From Streptomyces aurantiacus (GTDB taxonomy: Bacteria; Actinomycetota; Actinomycetes; Streptomycetales; Streptomycetaceae), in NCBI RefSeq assembly GCF_027107535.1, contig NZ_CP114283.1, positions 3,410,001-3,474,000 of the forward strand: 64,000 bases of DNA, written 5' to 3'. The notes under the pieces are model-generated. The model made no database searches, was not told where the DNA came from, and saw only the letters and a program-made list of their open reading frames with translations. Within the stretch, counting starts at the first letter, position 1. Each line of letters opens with the position of its first letter. Below, one piece after another: positions 17,424-25,414 of the stretch. The translations under genes were made by a program, and so were the position numbers.

Positions 17424-19223
17424 ATGCCCCGCGACGACATCATCTGGACGCCGCCCCCCGTCGAGGCCGGACAGCCCCGGCAGGTGCGCCGCATCCTCAC
17501 ACTCTTCCGTCCCTACCGCGGGCGGCTGGCCGTGGTCGGTCTGCTCGTCGGGGCCGCCTCCCTCGTCTCGGTCGCCACGCCCTTCCTGCTGAAGGAGATC
17601 CTCGACACCGCGATCCCGCAGGGCCGTACCGGTCTGCTGAGCCTGCTCGCGCTGGGCATGATCCTCAGTGCCGTCCTCGGTGGTGTCTTCGGGGTCCTGC
17701 AGACCCTGATCTCCACGACGGTCGGCCAGCGCGTCATGCACGATCTGCGCACCGCCGTCTACGACCGGCTTCAGCGCATGTCGCTGGCCTTCTTCACCAG
17801 GACGCGCACCGGCGAGGTCCAGTCGCGCATCGCGAACGACATCGGGGGAATGCAGGCGACGGTCACCTCGACAGCCACCTCGCTGGTCTCCAACCTCACC
17901 AGCGTCGTCGCCACGATCATCGCGATGATCGCCCTCGACTGGCGGCTGACCGTCGTCTCCCTGCTCCTGCTGCCGGTGTTCGTGTGGATCAGCCGCCGCG
18001 TCGGCAACGAACGCAAGAAGATCACCACCGAGCGCCAGAAGCAGATGGCGGCCATGGCTGCCACCGTCACGGAGTCGCTCTCCGTGAGCGGCATCCTGCT
18101 CGGCCGGACGATGGGCCGCTCCGACTCGCTCACCCGCTCCTTCGCGGAGGAGTCCGAGGGCCTCGTCGACCTGGAGGTCCGGTCCAACATGGCGGGGCGC
18201 TGGCGGATGGCCGTCATCGGCATCGTCATGGCCGCCATGCCGGCTGTCATCTACTGGGCGGCGGGCATGGCCCTCCAGCTCGGCGGGCCCTCGGTCTCCA
18301 TCGGCACCCTGGTCGCCTTCGTGTCGCTCCAGCAGGGACTGTTCCGCCCCGCCGTCAGCCTGCTGTCGACCGGCGTCCAGATCCAGGCCTCGCTGGCACT
18401 CTTCCAGCGCATCTTCGAGTACCTGGACCTGCCCATCGACATCACCGAGCCCGAGCGGCCGGTCCACCTCGACCGGATCAAGGGCGAAGTGCGCTTCGAG
18501 GGCGTCGAGTTCCGCTACGACGACCAGAGCGGCCCGATACTCGACGGCATCGACATCACGGTGCCCGCGGGCGGCAGCCTGGCCGTCGTCGGCCGGACCG
18601 GCGCCGGCAAGTCCACGCTCAGTCATCTGGTGCCGCGCCTGTACGACGTCACGGGCGGCCGGGTCACCCTCGACGGGGTGGACGTGCGCGACCTGGACTT
18701 CGACACCCTCGCCCGGGCGATCGGCGTCGTCTCCCAGGAGACGTACCTCTTCCACGCCACGGTGGCCGACAACCTGCGGTTCGCCAAGCCGGACGCCACC
18801 GACGAGGAGCTGTACGCGGCGGCGAAGGCCGCCCAGATCCACGACCACATCGCGTCCTTGCCCGACGGGTACGACACCGTGGTCGGTGAGCGCGGACACC
18901 GGTTCTCCGGCGGCGAGAAGCAGCGCCTGGCCATCGCCCGCACCATCCTGCGGGACCCTCCGGTCCTCATCCTCGACGAGGCGACCAGCGCCCTGGACAC
19001 GCGCACCGAGCGTGCCGTCCAGGAGGCCGTCGACGCCCTGTCGGCCAACCGGACGACGCTCACCGTCGCGCACAGGCTGTCCACCATTAGGGGCGCCGAC
19101 CAGATCGTGGTCCTCGACGGCGGCCGCATGGCCGAACGGGGCACGCACGAGGAACTGTTGGAGCGTCAGGGCCACTACGCCGCCCTGGTCCGCAGGGACG
19201 CCCAACTGGAGCCAACAACATGA
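17424..19223 (+). CDS. ABC exporter, homodimer-type (MsbA/LmrA-like) membrane-NBD fusion
   Basis: 599 residues. The membrane domain (about 35-320) includes the family motif GEVQSRIANDIGG. All NBD motifs are canonical: Walker A VGRTGAGKST near 389, Q-loop VSQETYLF, signature FSGGEKQRLAIAR near 494, Walker B LILDEATSALD near 515 and VAHRLST near 548. It is complete on its own and probably works as a homodimer exporting drugs or lipids. The ATG is preceded by GGAG. The divergent MarR gene and the operator between them suggest inducible expression. Confidence 0.94.
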   Translation: MPRDDIIWTPPPVEAGQPRQVRRILTLFRPYRGRLAVVGLLVGAASLVSVATPFLLKEILDTAIPQGRTGLLSLLALGMILSAVLGGVFGVLQTLISTTVGQRVMHDLRTAVYDRLQRMSLAFFTRTRTGEVQSRIANDIGGMQATVTSTATSLVSNLTSVVATIIAMIALDWRLTVVSLLLLPVFVWISRRVGNERKKITTERQKQMAAMAATVTESLSVSGILLGRTMGRSDSLTRSFAEESEGLVDLEVRSNMAGRWRMAVIGIVMAAMPAVIYWAAGMALQLGGPSVSIGTLVAFVSLQQGLFRPAVSLLSTGVQIQASLALFQRIFEYLDLPIDITEPERPVHLDRIKGEVRFEGVEFRYDDQSGPILDGIDITVPAGGSLAVVGRTGAGKSTLSHLVPRLYDVTGGRVTLDGVDVRDLDFDTLARAIGVVSQETYLFHATVADNLRFAKPDATDEELYAAAKAAQIHDHIASLPDGYDTVVGERGHRFSGGEKQRLAIARTILRDPPVLILDEATSALDTRTERAVQEAVDALSANRTTLTVAHRLSTIRGADQIVVLDGGRMAERGTHEELLERQGHYAALVRRDAQLEPTT

Positions 19224-19266
19224 AGATATGTCGAGTTTATGACGTTATGCGGGTTACCGTGCCCGC

Positions 19267-20112
19267 ATGCAGACCTACACTCCCCCCACTCCGCCACGGA
19301 GAACGATCCGACTGACGCGCCGGGGCCGGACCGCCCTCATCGCTTCCGGCGCCGTCGTGGCGGCTGCGGCGGTCGCGGTGCCGCTTCTGAGCACGGACGA
19401 CAAGAAGGAACCCCAGGCCCTGGTGATCCCGGAGGGATGGCGCTCCGGCCAGGTCTACGAGGCCATGGACAAGGTCCTCGCCCTGCCCGCGGGCACCGCC
19501 AAGAAGTCCCTGGACAAGGCGAACCTCAAGCTGCCGAACGATGCGAGCGGCAACCCCGAGGGGTATCTCTTCCCGGCGACCTATCCCATCGACAAGAAGT
19601 CGACCCCCACGTCCCTGTTGTCGTACATGGTCGACACGGCCAACAAGAAGTTCGGTGGCGGGACGGTCACGGCCGGAGCCGAGCGCAACGCGATGAACGT
19701 CTACCAGACCGTCACCGTCGCGAGCATCGTCCAGGCGGAGGCGGCCACCAAGGCGGACATGGGCAAGGTGGCCCGGGTGATCTACAACCGGCTCGACCGG
19801 GGCATGCCCCTGCAGATGGACTCCACCATCAACTACGCGCTGAACCGCAGCACGCTCCGCACCAGCCAGAACGACACACAGCTCGACAGCCCCTACAACA
19901 CGTACACGCGGATGGGGCTGCCGCCCACACCGATCGCGAACCCGGGGGAGGAAGCCATGCGGGCCGCGGTCGCGCCGACGCAGGGCAACTGGCTGTACTT
20001 CGTCACCGTCAAGCCGGGCGACACCCGCTTCACCGCCGACTACGAGGAGCACAAGAGGAACGTCGCCGAGTTCAACCGCGTCAGCAAGAGCGCCCCGGCC
20101 TCGAAGGGCTGA
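19267..20112 (+). CDS. MltG/YceG-like endolytic murein transglycosylase, short form
   Basis: 281 residues. A Lys/Arg-rich cytoplasmic end and one membrane anchor (about 27-45) precede a YceG domain. PEGYLFPATYPI, the catalytic-Glu region ASIVQAEAA (Glu near 158), VIYNRLDRGMPLQMDSTINYAL and LYFVTVKPGDTRFTADYEEH follow family order. MltG cuts nascent peptidoglycan strands and sets glycan length. This protein is shorter than MltG encoded beside aroE/ruvX, with a much reduced LysM-like N-terminal part, so it is probably a paralogue. It starts 43 bases after the ABC exporter stop; an AT-rich patch in that gap could hold its own promoter. Confidence 0.87.
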   Translation: MQTYTPPTPPRRTIRLTRRGRTALIASGAVVAAAAVAVPLLSTDDKKEPQALVIPEGWRSGQVYEAMDKVLALPAGTAKKSLDKANLKLPNDASGNPEGYLFPATYPIDKKSTPTSLLSYMVDTANKKFGGGTVTAGAERNAMNVYQTVTVASIVQAEAATKADMGKVARVIYNRLDRGMPLQMDSTINYALNRSTLRTSQNDTQLDSPYNTYTRMGLPPTPIANPGEEAMRAAVAPTQGNWLYFVTVKPGDTRFTADYEEHKRNVAEFNRVSKSAPASKG

Positions 20113-20154
20113 GCCGGGCCGCGGCCACGGCGTGGTACGTGCTCACGGGGCGGA

Positions 20155-20176
20155 CCGCGCCCCTTCGGGGGCGCGG
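20155..20176. terminator. Perfect hairpin with UUCG tetraloop
   Basis: CCGCGCCCC and GGGGCGCGG form a perfect 9-bp stem closed by TTCG. It lies between the convergent mltG-like and monooxygenase genes. Confidence 0.8.
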
Positions 20177-20232
20177 GGAAGTGGCAGTACGCGGTTCTGT
20201 CACGGCGCTGCGGCCGGCCCCGCCTCCGCGGT

Positions 20233-21354
20233 TCAGCCGCCGGCCTCCACGGTGACAGGCGCGCTCCTCGGTGCGTCCGCCAGCAGCCGCCGTATGTCCC
20301 GTACGGCTCCCCGACCGGCGCGGTTCGCGCCGATGGTGCTGGCCGACGGCCCGTACCCGACCAGGTGGATCCGCGGGTCGGCGACCGCCCGGGTTCCTTC
20401 GACGCGGATGCCCCCGCCGGGCTCGCGCAGCCGCAGCGGCGCCAGATGGTCGACCGCCGCACGGAAACCGGTCGCCCACAGGATGACGTCCGCCGTCACC
20501 CGGCGCCCGTCGTCCCACTCCACGCCGTCAGGAGTGATCCGGTCGAACATCGGCAGCCGGTCCAGGACTTTGTCCGCGATGCCCTGCCGGACCGCGTCGT
20601 TGAGCGGCAGCCCCGTCACCGACACGACGCTCTTCGGCGGCAGCCCCTGGCGCACCCTCTCCTCCACGAGCGCGACCGCCTCCCGGCCCACGTCCTCGGT
20701 GAAGGGCCCCTCCCGGAAGACCGGCGGCCGCCGGGTCACCCAGGTGGTGGCGGCCGCGTACGGCGCCATCTCCAGGAGATGCTGCGTACCGGACGCGCCC
20801 CCGCCCACCACGACCACGCGCTGCCCGGCGAATTCCTGCGGACCGGGGTACTGGGCGGTGTGCAGCTGCCGCCCCCGGAAGGTCTCCTGACCGGGATAGC
20901 GGGGCCAGAACGGCCGGTCCCAGGTGCCCGTCGCGTTGATCAGCGCCCTCGTCGACCACGTACCGTCCGACGTCTCGACGAGTAGTCGGCCGCCGTCGCC
21001 CTCGCGTACCGCCGTCACGTCGACCGGCCGTCGCACCCGCAGGCCGAACTCGCGCTCGTAGGCGTCGAAGTACTCGGCGATGACCTCGGAGGACGGCCGG
21101 TCCGGATCCGCGTCCGTCAGTTCCCTGCCCGGCAGCGCGTGCATGCCGTGCACCTTGCCGTACGTGAGGGACGGCCACCGGAACTGCCAGGCGCCTCCCG
21201 CCCGCGGCGCGTGGTCAAGGACCACGAAGTCCCGCTCCGGTTCGAAGCCGGTGCGCCGCAGGTGGTAGGCGCTGGACAGTCCGGCCTGCCCGGCGCCGAC
21301 CACGACGACATCGACGTCCCGCACTGCCCGCGCCTGCGCTCCGGTCTCGTTCAC
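20233..21354 (-). CDS. FAD/NADPH-dependent flavin monooxygenase (FMO-like)
   Basis: 373 residues. Two Rossmann motifs are visible: FAD-binding VVVVGAGQAGLSSAYHLR near residue 16 and NADP-binding VVVVGGGASG near 172. Between them, FRGRQLHTAQYPG resembles the FMO/BVMO identifying motif. ILWATGFRAA near 295 is the usual late FMO ATG motif. The enzyme likely oxygenates a small N-, S- or ketone-containing molecule; the neighbouring sulfonate uptake operon hints at sulfur, but this is inference. GTG 21352-21354 is the only start close to the Rossmann fold; a GGGG run is the nearest Shine-Dalgarno. Confidence 0.88.
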   Translation of the reverse strand: MNETGAQARAVRDVDVVVVGAGQAGLSSAYHLRRTGFEPERDFVVLDHAPRAGGAWQFRWPSLTYGKVHGMHALPGRELTDADPDRPSSEVIAEYFDAYEREFGLRVRRPVDVTAVREGDGGRLLVETSDGTWSTRALINATGTWDRPFWPRYPGQETFRGRQLHTAQYPGPQEFAGQRVVVVGGGASGTQHLLEMAPYAAATTWVTRRPPVFREGPFTEDVGREAVALVEERVRQGLPPKSVVSVTGLPLNDAVRQGIADKVLDRLPMFDRITPDGVEWDDGRRVTADVILWATGFRAAVDHLAPLRLREPGGGIRVEGTRAVADPRIHLVGYGPSASTIGANRAGRGAVRDIRRLLADAPRSAPVTVEAGG

Positions 21355-21419
21355 GCTTCTACCAACCCCGCCGATGGCGAGGATCTTCCCGGGGCTCTCG
21401 CGGACGTACGGTCACGGCG

Positions 21420-22451
21420 TCACGACTGCCTGGAGGGGCGGGGAGCGGTCGTGGACGGCGGCAGGTCTCCGTTGAAGCGGGTGTCCACGAAGTCACCGAA
21501 GTCGACCTTGCGCGGGATGAGCTTCAGGCCGGTGAACGTGTCCGCGATCTCCTGCTCGGAGGCGATGAGCGGTGTGTCGAGGGCGACCGGAATCCGGGTC
21601 GCGTTGGTCCGCTTCACCGAGGCCAGCGCCACCTCGTAGGGCAGCCCGGTGTCCTTCGCCCAGACCTCGGCCCACTCCTTGGGGTGCTCGTGGACCCAGT
21701 CCTGCGCGCGCCGCAGCCGCTCCAGGTAGTCGCCGATGGCCGCGACCTTCTTCTTGTCCCGGAGCGCTCCGGGCGCAGCCACCTGGAAGGTGAGGCCGTT
21801 GGTCACGTCGTCGCCGTCCGTCAGGACACGGCCCCGCCCGCCCTGAAGGACCTGGGACGTGTAGGGGTCCCAGACCGCCCAGGCGTCGACCTTGCCGGCG
21901 GTGAACGCGGCCAGTGCGTCGGCGGGCTGCAGGTACTTCACCTCGACGTCGCTGAGCTTCAGCCCGGCCTTCTTGAGCGAGGCGACCAGCTGGTAGTGCG
22001 CGGACGAACCCTGCGCCACGGCCACCGACCTGCCTTTCAGGTCCGCGGTCTTCTTCAGATTCGAGTCCCTGGGCACGAGGATGGTGTCGCCCTTGGCCCT
22101 GCCTCGGTAGCCCGCCACGATGCTGATCCTGGAGTCGGCGCCCGCCGCGAAGACCGGAGGGGTGTTGCCGACGCCGCCGATGTCGACGGCCTTGGCGTTG
22201 ACGGCCTCCAGGAGTGGTGGGCCGGACGTGAAGGTCGACCATTTGATCTTGTAGTCGAGGTTCTCGAGTTCTCCGGCGGCCCGCAGCACCGCCTCCGAAC
22301 CTCCCTTCTGGTCACCGACGTCGAGCGTCACGGAGCCCTTGCCGTCGGTCCTGCCGCCCGTCGAGGTGGCGGCGGACGAGTTGCCGCCGCAGGCGGCGGC
22401 CAGCAGGGCCAGCGGGAGAAGCAGCGAGGCGGGGACGAGTTGTCGTCGCAT
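21420..22451 (-). CDS. ssuA: Aliphatic sulfonate ABC transporter, substrate-binding lipoprotein
   Basis: 343 residues. The lipoprotein signal ends LLAAACGG, so it is membrane-anchored outside the cell. The body is a periplasmic-binding NMT1/SsuA-like domain: VTLDVGDQKGGSEAVLRAAG, then FTSGPPLLEAVNAKAVDIGGVGNTPPVFA, KGRSVAVAQGSSAHYQL and WAVWDPYTSQV. It captures alkanesulfonates (or taurine-like compounds) for the SsuC/SsuB permease. The ORF is open much further upstream, but only ATG 22449-22451 gives the signal peptide. It is the last gene of ssuC-ssuB-ssuA, separated from ssuB by 185 bases with a tandem repeat. Confidence 0.92.
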   Translation of the reverse strand: MRRQLVPASLLLPLALLAAACGGNSSAATSTGGRTDGKGSVTLDVGDQKGGSEAVLRAAGELENLDYKIKWSTFTSGPPLLEAVNAKAVDIGGVGNTPPVFAAGADSRISIVAGYRGRAKGDTILVPRDSNLKKTADLKGRSVAVAQGSSAHYQLVASLKKAGLKLSDVEVKYLQPADALAAFTAGKVDAWAVWDPYTSQVLQGGRGRVLTDGDDVTNGLTFQVAAPGALRDKKKVAAIGDYLERLRRAQDWVHEHPKEWAEVWAKDTGLPYEVALASVKRTNATRIPVALDTPLIASEQEIADTFTGLKLIPRKVDFGDFVDTRFNGDLPPSTTAPRPSRQS

Positions 22452-22500
22452 GGCGATTCCGTTCGATCGGTTCGAGTGGGGCCGGGGATTTACTGGAAGC

Positions 22501-22540
22501 AGCGGTGCAGCGGTGCAGCGGTGCAGCGGTGCAGCGGTGC
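22501..22540. repeat. Perfect 5 x 8-bp tandem repeat between ssuB and ssuA
   Basis: The unit AGCGGTGC is repeated five times without error, in the untranslated spacer upstream of ssuA. Eight bases is not a codon multiple, so copy change would alter spacing only. Confidence 0.97.
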
Positions 22541-22636
22541 GGATGGGCGGTACGGGCGGCACGGGCGGGGACCGAGCGGCAACCGGGAACCACCGAGGAG
22601 GAGTTCGGGGTGTCCGGGAGCGGTCGCCGGACTGGT

Positions 22637-23440
22637 TCAGGCGGCCTCGGCGGCCGTGTCGACGCCCAGGCGTTCCAGTAGTCCGGCGCGCAGCTCCGCG
22701 AACCGCGGGTCGGTGATGTCTCGCGGGCGGTCCAGCGCGACCGTGGTCTCGTACGCGATGACGCCCTCGTCCATCACGAGGACGCGGTCGGCGAGCAGCA
22801 CCGCCTCCTCCACGTCGTGCGTGACCAGGAGCACGGCGCAGCCGCGGCGCTGCCACAGTTCGCCGACGAGCCGCTGTGCCTTGATGCGGGTCAGTGCGTC
22901 CAGTGCGCCGAACGGCTCGTCGAGCAGCAGGAGATCGGGTTCGCGCACCAACGCACGGGCCAGCGAGGCGCGTTGGGCCTCACCGCCGGAGAGTGTTTTG
23001 GGCCAGGCGTCGGAGCGGTGGATGAGGCCGACCTCGGTCAAGGCCCGCTCCGCGACGGCGCGTTCGGGCTTGCCGGGCAGGCCGAGCAGGACGTTGCGCC
23101 ACACCTTCTTCCACGGCATCAGTCGGGGTGACTGAAAGGCGACGGCCTTGCGGCGCGGGACGAGCACGGTGCCTTCGATGTCGCGGTCGAGGCCGGCGAG
23201 AATGCGCAGGAGCGTGGACTTGCCGCAGCCGCTACGGCCCAGGAGTGCCACGAACTCGCCGGGTCGGACGTCGAGTTGGAGGTCGCCGATGACCGTTCGG
23301 CCGTCGAATGCCCGGGTCAGGCCTTCGACCCGTACCGCCGAGGCGGGTGACGCCCCGTGCTTCTGGGTGCTCGTCGCGGCCCGGTCGGAGCCGACAGGGG
23401 CCGTCCGGGGGCTCACCGTCCGGTGAATGTCGGTCGCCAT
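22637..23440 (-). CDS. ssuB: Aliphatic sulfonate ABC transporter ATP-binding protein
   Basis: 267 residues with a roughly 40-residue non-conserved N-terminal extension. The ATPase core has Walker A GRSGCGKST near residue 69, Q-loop FQSPRLMPW, signature LSGGEAQRASLARAL, Walker B LLLLDEPFGALD and LLVTHDVEEA. The SPRLMPWKKVWRNV stretch is typical of the sulfonate/nitrate/taurine importer class. It powers uptake through SsuC. The ATG lies 28 bases inside the ssuC reading frame, so translation of the two is coupled. Confidence 0.94.
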   Translation of the reverse strand: MATDIHRTVSPRTAPVGSDRAATSTQKHGASPASAVRVEGLTRAFDGRTVIGDLQLDVRPGEFVALLGRSGCGKSTLLRILAGLDRDIEGTVLVPRRKAVAFQSPRLMPWKKVWRNVLLGLPGKPERAVAERALTEVGLIHRSDAWPKTLSGGEAQRASLARALVREPDLLLLDEPFGALDALTRIKAQRLVGELWQRRGCAVLLVTHDVEEAVLLADRVLVMDEGVIAYETTVALDRPRDITDPRFAELRAGLLERLGVDTAAEAA

Positions 23441-24300
23441 TGCAGCAACAGCCTTTCGAGAGAGCGGACGATGAAGTCGGTCAGCAGGCCGAGGAAGGCG
23501 TAGACGACCAGGCAGACCACGATGACGTCGGTACGCAGGAAGTCCCGCGCCTGGACCATCAGGAAGCCGATTCCGGCGTCGGCGTTGATCTGCTCGGCGA
23601 AGACCAGCGCGAGCCAGGCGATGCCCAGCGAGTAGCGCAGACCGGTCATGGCGCTGGGGAGGGCGCCCGGCAGGACGACATGCCGTACGAGCCCCCAGCG
23701 GGAGAGCCCGAGGGACTCACCGGCCTCGATCAGCTGGGAGTCGACGCCGCGGATGCCGGCGTACACGTTGAGGTAGAGCGGGAAGGAGACGCCCAGCGTG
23801 ATGATCGCGACCTTCGGGGCCTCGCCGATGCCGAACCAGATGATGAACAGCGGGATCAGGCCGACGAACGGCACGGTCCGCAGCATCTGGACACTCGCGT
23901 CGACCAGGTCCTCGCCGACCCGGAACAGGCCCGAGATCAGGGCGAGTCCGGTGCCGGCGACCGTGCCGAACAGCAGGCCCACGGCGACGCGCTGAAGTGA
24001 GACGCCCATGGCATGGGGCAGCGACCCGTCGGAGATCAGATCGCCGGCGACCCGTGCGATGGTGCCGGGCGAGGCCAGGACGTCCGTGGGCAACGCGCCT
24101 GTGGTGCTGAGGACTTGCCACAGGACAAGGAGGAGGGCGGGACCGGAGGTGCGGCGCAGCCAGCGGGGGACTCGGGTGCGGCGGGTCGAGGCGGGGACGA
24201 TGGGTTCGAGCTCGGGCGGGGTGCGATCGGTGGGAGCAGACACCGACATGGGCGAAATATCAGCATCGAGTGAATCGGGTGGGGCATGGCTGATGCTCAT
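23413..24300 (-). CDS. ssuC: Aliphatic sulfonate ABC transporter permease
   Basis: 295 residues with an unusually long (about 45-residue) Pro/Ser-rich cytoplasmic N-terminus. Six membrane segments follow, with the permease EAA loop EAGESLGLSRWGLVRHVVLPGALP, characteristic of the SsuC/TauC/NrtB group. It forms the membrane channel for SsuB and SsuA. GGAG lies 7 bases before the ATG. It is the first structural gene of the operon and is preceded, 139 bases upstream, by the leader peptide at 24440-24523. Confidence 0.94.
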   Translation of the reverse strand: MSISHAPPDSLDADISPMSVSAPTDRTPPELEPIVPASTRRTRVPRWLRRTSGPALLLVLWQVLSTTGALPTDVLASPGTIARVAGDLISDGSLPHAMGVSLQRVAVGLLFGTVAGTGLALISGLFRVGEDLVDASVQMLRTVPFVGLIPLFIIWFGIGEAPKVAIITLGVSFPLYLNVYAGIRGVDSQLIEAGESLGLSRWGLVRHVVLPGALPSAMTGLRYSLGIAWLALVFAEQINADAGIGFLMVQARDFLRTDVIVVCLVVYAFLGLLTDFIVRSLERLLLQWRPTFTGR

Positions 24301-24373
24301 GAGGGCTCCACGGCTGAGAGCGGCGGGACGAGGCGCGTGAGGAGCGCGTGCTTCAGCGGCCCGGTTTCCGGTT

Positions 24374-24390
24374 CACGTCAGGCGGACGTG
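24374..24390 (-). promoter_or_regulatory. Stem-loop between leader peptide and ssuC
   Basis: A perfect 6-bp stem CACGTC/GACGTG with a 5-base loop lies in the transcribed leader between the uORF stop and ssuC. It is a candidate part of an attenuator; no competing structure was proved. Confidence 0.4.
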
Positions 24391-24439
24391 CGGAAGCGGG
24401 GAGCTGTGACGCGGGAAGGGAAAAGCGGGTGAGGAGTCG

Positions 24440-24523
24440 TCAGCGGCCGGTGTGACACGCGGCGGAGGCCACCCGCAGCAGGTCGATGTGACCGCGCGTG
24501 GTGAGCAGAGCTGAACGCAACAT
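24440..24523 (-). CDS. 27-residue Cys-containing leader peptide of the ssu operon
   Basis: A short frame reading MLRSALLTTRGHIDLL, continuing RVASAACHTGR and a TGA stop. The RGHIDLLRVAS core followed by a Cys near the end is the hallmark of actinobacterial leader peptides found before sulfur-assimilation operons. In mycobacteria, Cys-dependent translation of such upstream frames controls downstream sulfur genes. No Shine-Dalgarno precedes the ATG; a TTGACC-N18-TACTTT promoter ends only 7 bases before it, which fits leaderless translation. The uORF ends 139 bases before ssuC. Expected role: a cysteine sensor acting by attenuation or ribosome-site access, not a free peptide product. Confidence 0.88.
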   Translation of the reverse strand: MLRSALLTTRGHIDLLRVASAACHTGR

Positions 24524-24530
24524 GCGGCTG

Positions 24531-24560
24531 AAAGTAGCCAGCTGGACCGCGTACGGTCAA
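24531..24560 (-). promoter_or_regulatory. Probable housekeeping promoter of the ssu operon
   Basis: On the minus strand, -35 TTGACC (24555-24560) and -10 TACTTT (24531-24536) are separated by 18 bases. The predicted start of transcription falls at or within a base or two of the leader-peptide ATG at 24523. Confidence 0.65.
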
Positions 24561-24862
24561 TGCCGTCTCGCGGAGTGGACCCGCGTATCACGCGGCGGCG
24601 GTGTGGGCCGAGGCGAGTACGGCTGCGGGTGCGCACCCGGTGGTGGGGCCAAAAAGAGACGGACCGGCGTGAGGTCGTTCGTGGTGGCTCCCGTCGGCGG
24701 GTTGGGGCAGGTTGGGGCGGGTTGGGGCGGCATCGGGGAAGCCGAGGAAGGCTGTGGGGCGGCCGGGCCGGGGCGGAGAGAGAACCGGGGCGGTGGGCAA
24801 ACCGGCGGTTCGGCGCGCGGCCGGAGCGGTGTGGAATCCGGCGGACGGGTGAGGATGGGTTC
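24561..24862. other. 302-base intergenic region between ssu leader and YjbQ gene
   Basis: No supported gene. On the + strand the three copies of GTTGGGGC(A/G)G at 24701-24730 and later GGGG runs give a strongly G-rich strand. The promoter of the YjbQ gene should lie in the last 100 bases, but no convincing -35/-10 pair was recognised. Confidence 0.5.
24701..24730 (+). repeat. Three tandem 10-bp G-rich repeats (G-quadruplex-capable)
   Basis: GTTGGGGCAG is followed by GTTGGGGCGG twice. With a further GGGG at 24735-24738 the strand has four G4 runs separated by short loops. Confidence 0.85.
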
Positions 24863-25285
24863 ATGTCCGATTCCTTCACCACCCGTGTCCTGAACGTCGC
24901 CTCCGGTTCCGGGGAAGCGGTCGTCGACCTCACCCATGAGTGCGAGGCGTTCCTTCGCGAGGCGGCCCGTGACCGCGACGGCCTGCTCAATGTTTTCGTG
25001 CCCCACGCGACGGCCGGCGTGGCGATCCTCGAAACGGGTGCGGGCAGCGACGAGGACCTGCTCGCCGCTCTCCACACGCTCCTCCCGGCGGACGACCGCT
25101 GGCAGCATCGTCATGGAAGTCCGGGCCACGGCCGCGACCATGTCCTGCCGGCGATCGTGCCTCCGCACGCCACCCTGCCGGTGGTCGAAGGCCGCCTGGA
25201 ACTGGGGACGTGGCAGTCGGTCTGCCTGGTCGACACCAACCGGGACAATCCGAACCGGCAGGTGCGGCTGAGTTTCCTCGGTTAG
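24863..25285 (+). CDS. YjbQ/UPF0047 family protein (secondary thiamine-phosphate synthase-like)
   Basis: 140 residues starting MSDSFTTRVLNVASGSGEAV. The YjbQ core is present: LNVFVPHATAGVAILETGAGSDEDLLAALHTLLP, then HRHGSPGHGRDHVLPAIVPP and the closing GTWQSVCLVDTNRDNPNRQVRLSFLG. Members form compact trimers and E. coli YjbQ has weak thiamine-phosphate synthase activity, but the physiological role is not settled. The His residues in HGSPGHGRDH lie at the putative active site. ATG 24863 follows GAGGATGGGT. Stand-alone gene, neither neighbour related. Confidence 0.88.
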   Translation: MSDSFTTRVLNVASGSGEAVVDLTHECEAFLREAARDRDGLLNVFVPHATAGVAILETGAGSDEDLLAALHTLLPADDRWQHRHGSPGHGRDHVLPAIVPPHATLPVVEGRLELGTWQSVCLVDTNRDNPNRQVRLSFLG

Positions 25286-25414
25286 GCGCTCCGGCGGGGC
25301 GCCGGAGAGGGACCCCGGCCGCCGGTCACCGTGACGGGCCGGGATCGCCCTCTCGTGACCGCCGACCGGGCATGCCGGGCGCGGAGCCTGTGCGGGCCCC
25401 GCCGGCGTCCGGGG

